From Pseudomonadota bacterium (GTDB lineage: Bacteria > Pseudomonadota > Gammaproteobacteria > Burkholderiales > Burkholderiaceae_E), in NCBI GenBank assembly GCA_023389055.1, contig JAEWFA010000037.1, positions 70,289 through 134,288 of the forward strand: a stretch of 64,000 nucleotides of DNA, written 5' to 3'. Below are positions 58,012 to 64,000 of this stretch, piece after piece (the stretch's first letter is position 1; each line of letters begins with the position of its first letter). The notes under the pieces are model-generated. The model was not told the DNA's origin and ran no database searches. It saw nothing but the letters and a program-made list of their open reading frames with translations. Position numbers and translations under genes: made by a program.

Positions 58012-60296
58012 CACTCGTAGCCGAAGTAGCGCGACGGCAACTCGGGCCGATCGGTGGGCAGGCGATAGCCCGGAATGTTCCGTCGCAATATACCAAAGGG
58101 ATCCGAACCGAGTCGGGCCAGGCCCTTGAGCTCGAGCTGGATGAAGAAGGCGGTGGTCGATCGCCCGAGCGCAGTGCGGAACCGCTGCGCAACGAAGCGG
58201 GTGCCCCAGCAGCACGACTCGTACTCGAAGCCGAGCACCGACTCGATCACGCCGCGCTCGTTGGGGACACCGCTGATCGGGTCTCGTCCTTCCGAAAGGA
58301 ACGAGTAGTTCAGCCGCGCGAGCGCGACCCAGCGCTTGGCCACCGGCCAGCGCAGCGAGGTGTCGAACTGTCCGATCTCGTTGCGCCGGTATCGAATGCC
58401 GGTGTTCAGGATGCGACCGTCGGGCGGCAGGTAGCGCCACAACACCGTGTAGCGCCCGATTTCCCGGTCGCGCACGCTGTACTGGATCCCCGTGTCGAAA
58501 CTCTGGTGTCGGCCCAGTTCGCCGGAGGCGGCGAGCAGCACGTCGGAGCGCTCGTCGGTTCGCGGCGCCACGCCGGGGATCGACACGCGTTGCGGCGAGA
58601 AATAGATGCGCTGGCCGACCGCGAAGCGGAATCGCTCGGCGCCGCTGTTCGGATCGATGAGCCGCGATACCGCCGCCGCGGTGAGTTGGTTCACGTCGGC
58701 GACGCGGTCGTAACCGACGAAGGTGTTCTCCGAGAAGAGCTGCGCGAAGTTGAAGTCGGCGACCGTGGTGTCGTACACGGGCAGGCGCGACTGGTCGCGA
58801 AACGGCGTGCGCGCATAGAACAGTCGCGGCTCGAGCGTCTGCGTCATGTCGCTGCCGAAGAAGCGCGCCGGCCGTTCGAAGACGAGGCCGCTGTCGATCG
58901 AGAAGGTCGGCACGGCGCTGCTTTCGGTACTGTCGAAAGCCATGCCGGTGCCGCTGTCGATCTGGTAGCTCGACAGATGCAATTGCGCCTTCGGAACGAC
59001 GAACCATCCCGGCCGCACGACCGGATAGCTCAACTGGGGATTGGCGACGCTGCGCCAGCCTTCCGGCTGAAGGGCGGTCGGCGCGCGAAAGAGCGTCGCG
59101 TCGAGCACCGTGTCGACGTCGAAGCCCGCCGCGTCGCGCACGATGTTGCGCAACTGCAGTTGCGGGACGCGTTCGTACGGGCCCGGACGCGCGTCGAGGA
59201 TCGACTGCCAGGTCTGCACGCTCACCAGCGCCGTCCAGTAATTGGGCAGCGCGCGCGACGCCGAGAACACGCGCGGCAGCAGACGCTCCGAGCTCGAGAC
59301 GATCGACCGGCCGTAATCGACGAAGTAGTTGTCGTCGGAGACGCCGCGGATGTTCCAGGCTCCCCCCCAGCCGCCCCAGTTCGTGAAGGTGTTGTGCAGG
59401 TCGAAGAAGTAGCGGCTCGTGCCGGTGACGCGATCGTCGGGGTTCCACTCGATCGCCGCGCCGCCGTAGAAGCTGCGCTGGAGGTAGCGGAAGTCGGCAC
59501 CCATCTGCAGCCCGCGCCGCGTGCTCACGCGCGGATACAACGTGAGATCTCGGTTCGGCGCGATGTTCCAGTAGTACGGAACGGTAACGTCCAGCCCCGA
59601 TCGCGAAGTGACCGACAGCGAAGGCGGCAGGAAGCCGCTGCGCCGACGATCGCTCAACGGAAACGCGAAGACCGGCGCGGCAAGGATCTTCACGCCCTTG
59701 AAATACAGGCTCGCCGAGCGGCCGGTGCCTTCGTCCTCTTCCTGGTCGAGCGTCATCGACCGGGCGAGCAGGATCCAGTCGGGGTCGTCGAACTCGCAGG
59801 TCGTGTAGCTCGCCTCGGTCAGGCGCATGCGGTCGGAGCCGAGGAAGTCGATGCGCTCGGCGCGTCCCCGGCCGTCGTACTGCGCGAGGTAGTAGCTCGG
59901 CGACTCGAACCAGCCGGTGTTCGCGTCGAGCTTCAACGCCAGTTCCGGGCCGGTGAATACGTTGCCCTGACGCGCCACCCGCACGTGCCCCGCGGCGAGC
60001 AGTTCGTCGTCGGCCTCGTAATACGTGAGACGGTCGGCGCGGATCACCGATCCGGCCTTGCGCACTTCGGCATCGCCCGTCAACGTCGTGTCGCGGCCGC
60101 TGCGTCCGTACAGGCGATCACCCGTACCGTAGACCGGACGTCCTTCGGTGATCGCGGCACGCGTCTCGGAAAGCGCGGGATCGAGCTTCAGCGCGAAGCC
60201 GGGCGAGACGCCCTGCGCGATCGCGCTGCCCCAGACGAGCAGCGGCGACAACACGAGCGATGCGAAGGTCGAAGGACGGAATCGGGGCCGGCGCAT
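58011..60296 (-). CDS. lptD: LPS assembly protein LptD
   Basis: A 761-residue outer-membrane protein that inserts LPS with LptE. It has a signal peptide (FASLVLSPLLVWGSAIAQG), an OstA-type jellyroll (about 55-160; LTGDAEVRKAGSVIRADRLT) and a large C-terminal barrel (SGFLPPSLSVTSRSGLDVTV, EYESCCWGTRFVAQR). The paired Cys of ESCCW near the C-terminus pair with N-terminal Cys in E. coli, but here I see only one other, TTCEFDD. ATG 60296 begins the signal peptide; the in-frame extension is not coding. Confidence 0.93.
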   Translation of the reverse strand: MRRPRFRPSTFASLVLSPLLVWGSAIAQGVSPGFALKLDPALSETRAAITEGRPVYGTGDRLYGRSGRDTTLTGDAEVRKAGSVIRADRLTYYEADDELLAAGHVRVARQGNVFTGPELALKLDANTGWFESPSYYLAQYDGRGRAERIDFLGSDRMRLTEASYTTCEFDDPDWILLARSMTLDQEEDEGTGRSASLYFKGVKILAAPVFAFPLSDRRRSGFLPPSLSVTSRSGLDVTVPYYWNIAPNRDLTLYPRVSTRRGLQMGADFRYLQRSFYGGAAIEWNPDDRVTGTSRYFFDLHNTFTNWGGWGGAWNIRGVSDDNYFVDYGRSIVSSSERLLPRVFSASRALPNYWTALVSVQTWQSILDARPGPYERVPQLQLRNIVRDAAGFDVDTVLDATLFRAPTALQPEGWRSVANPQLSYPVVRPGWFVVPKAQLHLSSYQIDSGTGMAFDSTESSAVPTFSIDSGLVFERPARFFGSDMTQTLEPRLFYARTPFRDQSRLPVYDTTVADFNFAQLFSENTFVGYDRVADVNQLTAAAVSRLIDPNSGAERFRFAVGQRIYFSPQRVSIPGVAPRTDERSDVLLAASGELGRHQSFDTGIQYSVRDREIGRYTVLWRYLPPDGRILNTGIRYRRNEIGQFDTSLRWPVAKRWVALARLNYSFLSEGRDPISGVPNERGVIESVLGFEYESCCWGTRFVAQRFRTALGRSTTAFFIQLELKGLARLGSDPFGILRRNIPGYRLPTDRPELPSRYFGYE

Positions 60297-60384
60297 TCGT
60301 CGGAAGCAGGACCGCTGGTGCCGGACAGGCGAGGCGCAGCAGGAAGGGCGGCCTCGAGCGTCGACCGCTCCACTATTATACGGA

Positions 60385-61524
60385 CTGCCTCGTGCCCTGC
60401 GTGCACGCCCCTCTCGCTTCGGAGCCGCCGCGATAGAACCTGAACCCACGCAACGCGACGGCGACGATCGCCGGCTCACGGACCTGCGCAACTGGCTGGC
60501 CACGCTCGCGCCCACCCACGCGCTGGCGCTCGAAACGATCCGTCCGGCGTCGAACGACGCAAGTTTTCGCCGCTACTTCCGGGTCGATGCCGAGCGCGAA
60601 GGCCAACCAAGCCGCGTCGCGATGGACGCGCCCCCGCCAATGGAGGACTGCCGGCCCTTCGTTCACGCGGCGCAGGTGCTGCGCGACGCCGGCGTGCACG
60701 TGCCGCAGGTGCTCGCCGCCGACCTCGGTCGCGGGTTCCTGCTGCTGGAGGATTTCGGGTGCACCACGTACCTGCAGCGGCTGCACGAGTGCGCCGACGA
60801 CGATGCACGAGTCGAGGCCCTGATGCGCGATGCGGTGCAGGCGCTCGTGCGCATGCAGGCAGCCAGCCGCGCGGGCGTGTTCCCCGACTACGACCGGACA
60901 CTGCTCGCCCGCGAGCTCGAGTTGTACCCGCAGTGGTACGTCGATCGCCATCGCGGCGTCGCACTGGACGAGGCCGCACGCGCGACGCTGAACGACGCCT
61001 TCGAACGGCTGCTGGCGAACAACCTGGCGCAACCGCGCGTGTTCGTTCACCGCGACTGGCACTCGCGCAACCTGATGGCGCTCGATGGCGACGACAATCC
61101 GGGCGTGCTCGATTTCCAGGACGCCGTGTACGGACCGCTCACCTACGACCTCGCGTCGATGCTGCGGGATGCCTACATCGAGTGGCCCGAGGAGCGGCAG
61201 ATCGACTGGGCGGCGCGTTACTGGCAGGCCGCGCGTGCGCGAGCGCTGCCGGTGGCGGCCGATTTCGGCGAGTTCTATCGCGACTTCGAATGGATGGGCC
61301 TGCAACGCCATCTGAAGGTGCTCGGGATTTTCGCGCGCCTTCACCACCGCGACGGAAAGGATCGCTACCTGGCGGACCTTCCGCTCGTCCTCTCGTACGC
61401 ATTGCGCACTGCGCGGCGCTATCGCGAGTTCGGCGCGCTGGTGAAGCTCATGGAGCGCATCGAGGCCGCGCAAGACGCGGCGGGACACGGCGCCACCATG
61501 CGTAGCGCCGGCTACACGTTCTGA
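60385..61524 (+). CDS. amgK: AmgK-type aminoglycoside-phosphotransferase-fold sugar kinase
   Basis: About 350-380 residues of the APH fold; AmgK phosphorylates the anomeric carbon of MurNAc/GlcNAc in cell-wall recycling. It has SNDASFRRYFRVDA, VFVHRDWHSRNLM (Brenner-type catalytic HxDxxxxN), NPGVLDFQDAVYGPLTYDLA and SMLRDAYIEWP. The start is uncertain: no in-frame ATG, GTG or TTG lies between the divergent lptD start and the homology. I place it at CTG 60385; CTG 60397 or ATA 60433 are alternatives. The stop is 3 bp before murU, and the pair is the known AmgK-MurU pathway. Confidence 0.85.
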   Translation: MPRALRARPSRFGAAAIEPEPTQRDGDDRRLTDLRNWLATLAPTHALALETIRPASNDASFRRYFRVDAEREGQPSRVAMDAPPPMEDCRPFVHAAQVLRDAGVHVPQVLAADLGRGFLLLEDFGCTTYLQRLHECADDDARVEALMRDAVQALVRMQAASRAGVFPDYDRTLLARELELYPQWYVDRHRGVALDEAARATLNDAFERLLANNLAQPRVFVHRDWHSRNLMALDGDDNPGVLDFQDAVYGPLTYDLASMLRDAYIEWPEERQIDWAARYWQAARARALPVAADFGEFYRDFEWMGLQRHLKVLGIFARLHHRDGKDRYLADLPLVLSYALRTARRYREFGALVKLMERIEAAQDAAGHGATMRSAGYTF

Positions 61525-61527
61525 GCC

Positions 61528-62217
61528 GTGCGCGCGATGCTGCTGGCCGCCGGGCGCGGCGAACGGATGCGCCCGCTCACCGACGCGTGCCCCAAGCCGC
61601 TGCTGCGCGCCGGCGGGCGCATGCTGATCGAATGGCACCTGCTCGCGCTCGCGCGCGCGGGCATCGTCGACGTCGTCGTCAATCATGCGCACCTGGGCGC
61701 ACAGGTCGAGCAGGCGCTCGGCGACGGCGCGCGCTGGAACCTGCGCATCCGCTACTCGCCCGAAGGAGAGGCGCTCGAGACCGCCGGCGGCATCGCGCAC
61801 GCCCTTCCGATGCTCGGCGACGGACCTTTTGTCGTCGCCGCAGCCGACGTGTTCACCGATTTCGACTATTCGCGCGTGGCAGCGATCGCGGCGCGGATGA
61901 TCGACGACGATCTCCTCGCCTGGTGCGTACTGGTACCGAACCCGCCGCACCACTGCGCCGGCGACTTCGCGCTGCGCGAGAACCGACTGCTCGCCGACGG
62001 CGAGCCCCGGCTCACGTTCAGCGGGATCGGCATCTACCGCTCCACGCTCTTCGAGAACGTGGATCCGGACCGCAAGGCGCCGCTCGCGCCGTTGCTGCGC
62101 GCCGCTGCGATGGCGGGCCGCGCCGGTGCCGAACGCCACGACGGCCGCTGGATCGACGTGGGCACGCCGCAACGCCTCGCTGCACTCGATGCACAATTGC
62201 ACTCGAGCGATCGATAG
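61528..62217 (+). CDS. murU: N-acetylmuramate-1-phosphate uridylyltransferase MurU
   Basis: A 229-residue nucleotidyltransferase making UDP-MurNAc from MurNAc-1-phosphate in peptidoglycan recycling. It has the signature MLLAAGRGERMRPLTDACPK, LLRAGGRMLIEWHL, SPEGEALETAGGI and the metal-binding AAADVFTDFDY. The start is GTG 61528 (an ATG lies three codons in). It follows amgK by 3 bp. Confidence 0.92.
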   Translation: MRAMLLAAGRGERMRPLTDACPKPLLRAGGRMLIEWHLLALARAGIVDVVVNHAHLGAQVEQALGDGARWNLRIRYSPEGEALETAGGIAHALPMLGDGPFVVAAADVFTDFDYSRVAAIAARMIDDDLLAWCVLVPNPPHHCAGDFALRENRLLADGEPRLTFSGIGIYRSTLFENVDPDRKAPLAPLLRAAAMAGRAGAERHDGRWIDVGTPQRLAALDAQLHSSDR

Positions 62218-62255
62218 CGACGCGCTCGATGCGCCGCGCAGCGCCGGAAACCGGA

Positions 62256-63584
62256 ATGCAGGAATACGCCAAACGCAGACAACGACTGATCGACGCGATG
62301 CGCGCCGCCGGCGGCGGTGTGGCCATCGTGTGCACCGGTGCCGAGGTGATTCGCAACCGCGACAGCGAGTACCCGTATCGCAGCGACAGCTACTTTCGCT
62401 ACCTGAGTCCTTTCCCCGAGCCGCAGGCGGCGATCGTGCTCGTCGCCGGCACGGACACCGACGAGACCGTTCTGTTCTGCCGGCCCAAGAACGAGGAGCG
62501 CGAGACCTGGGACGGCTTTCGCTATGGCCCGTCGGCAGCGGCCGAACGCTTCGGTTTCGATCGCGGCGCGCCCATCGACTCGCTCGACGAGGAGATGGCG
62601 AAGATGCTCGCGAACCGTCCGGCGCTGTGGTGCGCGCTCGGAACCACCGAAGCGCTCGACGCGTCGGTGCGCCGCTGGCTGGCCGCGGTGCGCGCACAGG
62701 CGCGAGCGGGCGTCACCTCGCCCACCCAGGTGTTCGACCTCGCGCACGTCCTCGACGAAATGCGACTCGTGAAGGACGAACTCGAAATCGCCGCGATGCG
62801 CCGCGCTGCGCAGATCTCGTCGGCGGCGCACGTGCGCGCGATGCGCACCGCCCGTCCCGGGCGCCGTGAATACGAGATCGAGGCCGAGTTGCTGTACGAG
62901 TTCCGTCGCAACGGAGCCGATGCGCCCGCCTACGGCTCGATCGTCGCGTCCGGGCGCAATGCCTGCGTGCTGCACTACCGCGCGAACGATGCCGTGATGA
63001 AGGACGGCGAACTGCTGCTCATCGACGCGGCGTGCGAGTTCGAAGGCTACGCATCGGACATCACGCGCACCTTTCCGGTGGGCGGGCGCTTCACCGCGGC
63101 GCAACGCACGCTGTACGACATCGTGCTCGAGGCGCAACGTGCGGCGATCGAGACGATCCGCCCCGGCGCTCGCTTCGTCGATGCGCACGACGCGGCCGTG
63201 CGCGTGCTCGCGCAGGGCATGATCGACTGCCGCCTCATCGAAGGGCCGCTGGTCGCGGCGATCGAATCCGGCGCCTACCGCCGCTTCTACATGCACCGCA
63301 CCGGGCACTGGCTGGGCATCGACGTGCACGATTGCGGCGACTACCGCGAGCCTTCGGCCGCCAGCGCCGACGGCAGCGCCGGATCGCGCATCCTGCGCAC
63401 CGGCATGGTGACGACCGTCGAACCCGGCATCTACGTGCGCGCTGCCGACGACGTGCCGAGCGCATTCCACGACACCGGCATCCGCATCGAGGACGACGCG
63501 CTCGTTACCGACGACGGTTGCGAGATCCTCACCATCGACACGCCCAAGCGCCCGGAAGACATCGAAGCGGCGATGAACGGATGA
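62256..63584 (+). CDS. pepP: Xaa-Pro aminopeptidase (M24B)
   Basis: A 442-residue metallopeptidase that removes N-terminal residues ahead of proline. The N-terminal domain (about 1-170) precedes the pita-bread catalytic domain with metal ligands in LLIDAACEFEGYASDITRTF (two Asp), HRTGHWLGIDVHDCG (His), TTVEPGIYV (Glu) and GIRIEDDALV (Glu). ATG 62256 was chosen; an ATG at 62229 would add nine residues. It overlaps the ubiH-like gene by 4 bp. Confidence 0.93.
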   Translation: MQEYAKRRQRLIDAMRAAGGGVAIVCTGAEVIRNRDSEYPYRSDSYFRYLSPFPEPQAAIVLVAGTDTDETVLFCRPKNEERETWDGFRYGPSAAAERFGFDRGAPIDSLDEEMAKMLANRPALWCALGTTEALDASVRRWLAAVRAQARAGVTSPTQVFDLAHVLDEMRLVKDELEIAAMRRAAQISSAAHVRAMRTARPGRREYEIEAELLYEFRRNGADAPAYGSIVASGRNACVLHYRANDAVMKDGELLLIDAACEFEGYASDITRTFPVGGRFTAAQRTLYDIVLEAQRAAIETIRPGARFVDAHDAAVRVLAQGMIDCRLIEGPLVAAIESGAYRRFYMHRTGHWLGIDVHDCGDYREPSAASADGSAGSRILRTGMVTTVEPGIYVRAADDVPSAFHDTGIRIEDDALVTDDGCEILTIDTPKRPEDIEAAMNG

Positions 63585-64000
63585 CGCAGCGGCTGCGCAT
63601 CGAAGGCCGAGGGCCGGTCGCCATTGCGCTGCGCCTTTTTCTCGCGCGACAAGGATTCGCCGCGGCGTCGATCGCGCACGACGCTTTCGCCGAACACATC
63701 GCGCCGGTCGTCGCCGCCCGCGCGCTCGCGCTCTCGCTGGGCAGCACACACCTGCTCTCGCGCATCGTCGCGCTGCCCGCGGCGGCGCCGATCCGCACCG
63801 TCGACGTCTCGCTCGCGCGCGGCGCAGGCCGAACCCGCTTCCATGCCGCCGACCTGGCCTCGCCGAGCCTCGGCTGCGTCGTCCGCTATGCCACGCTGCA
63901 TCGCGCCCTTCTGGACGCACTCCGGAGCGTGAGGCAGTCGCCCCATTCCGTCCCCCATACCCCATCCCCCCGCGGCGGCGAAGCCCACCCGATAACCAAA
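63581..64000 (+). CDS. UbiH-type FAD monooxygenase, 5' part only
   Basis: The first 140 codons of a gene running off the window. The start MTQRLRIEGRGPVAIALRLF is the dinucleotide-binding end, weaker than the usual GxGxxG. ALALSLGSTHLLSRIVALPA and AAPIRTVDVSLARGAGRTRF match ubiquinone-hydroxylase relatives. From about codon 117 the protein (VRQSPHSVPHTPSPRGGEAH) no longer looks like the family, and it coincides with a C-rich stretch. This could be a real variant, an insertion or a break in the gene. Confidence 0.65.
   Translation, partial: MTQRLRIEGRGPVAIALRLFLARQGFAAASIAHDAFAEHIAPVVAARALALSLGSTHLLSRIVALPAAAPIRTVDVSLARGAGRTRFHAADLASPSLGCVVRYATLHRALLDALRSVRQSPHSVPHTPSPRGGEAHPITK
63941..63971 (-). 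repeat. G-run tract able to form a quadruplex on the minus strand
   Basis: Read on the minus strand there are four G-runs of 4 to 6 bases separated by 2, 3 and 7 bases. This fits a simple G-quadruplex pattern. It lies where the UbiH-like reading frame stops resembling its family. Confidence 0.5.

Overview
This window reads as part of a high-GC betaproteobacterial chromosome, probably Burkholderiales-like. The case rests on gene order: miaB, phoH, ybeY, corC, lnt, glyQ, glyS and gmhB on one strand, then lptD-surA-rsmA divergent from amgK-murU-pepP. It falls into three blocks. Genes with no family match are described as unknown.

Block A (1 to about 12,980) is an integrative element that enters from the left edge. 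A tyrosine integrase sits beside the 3' half of a tRNA-Met(CAU)-like gene. Next to it are an AlpA-like HTH protein, a small Cys-rich protein, a RepB-type primase and a PriCT/RepA-type ATPase, tightly coupled. Further left is accessory cargo: a long HTH protein, a DUF4145/HEPN-like protein, an Mrr-type nuclease, a NYN/PIN-like protein with an unknown partner, an orphan phage terminase small subunit, and a C39/papain-like cysteine-peptidase candidate cut by the window edge. Together these resemble a phage satellite or P4/PICI-like island carrying defence-type genes.

Block B (about 13,030 to 29,345) lies between two 54-bp repeats of the tRNA tail plus its terminator. It looks like a second island or cargo segment at the same site. 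All its genes are on the minus strand. The core is a putative eleven-gene operon: hcrB-hcrC-hcrA (4-hydroxybenzoyl-CoA reductase), yqeB-yqeC (molybdenum hydroxylase maturation), an aryl-CoA ligase, and a complete branched-chain-type ABC importer. Downstream are a MarR regulator, XdhC, a LuxR-type regulator, a TlpA-like thioredoxin and a Tat-exported transglutaminase-like protein. The inferred job is to import 4-hydroxybenzoate (or a relative), activate it to its CoA ester and reductively dehydroxylate it to benzoyl-CoA. No ring-reducing or ring-cleaving genes are present here.

Block C (about 29,400 to the right end) is the backbone, visibly richer in GC. It holds an AEC transporter, a ferredoxin-NADP reductase-type flavoprotein, a TrmB-like regulator with an exported protein of unknown role, an AraC-family relic, opgD/opgH (periplasmic glucans) and putA. 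It continues with the miaB-to-gmhB housekeeping run, a YgjP-like metallopeptidase, gloA, rsmA-surA-lptD, amgK-murU, pepP and the start of a UbiH-type monooxygenase. Between miaB and phoH sit two extra genes: a TPR/beta-barrel protein like Slam-type (type XI) outer-membrane translocons, and a FecR-domain protein ending in a TbpB-like barrel, a candidate translocon-cargo pair.
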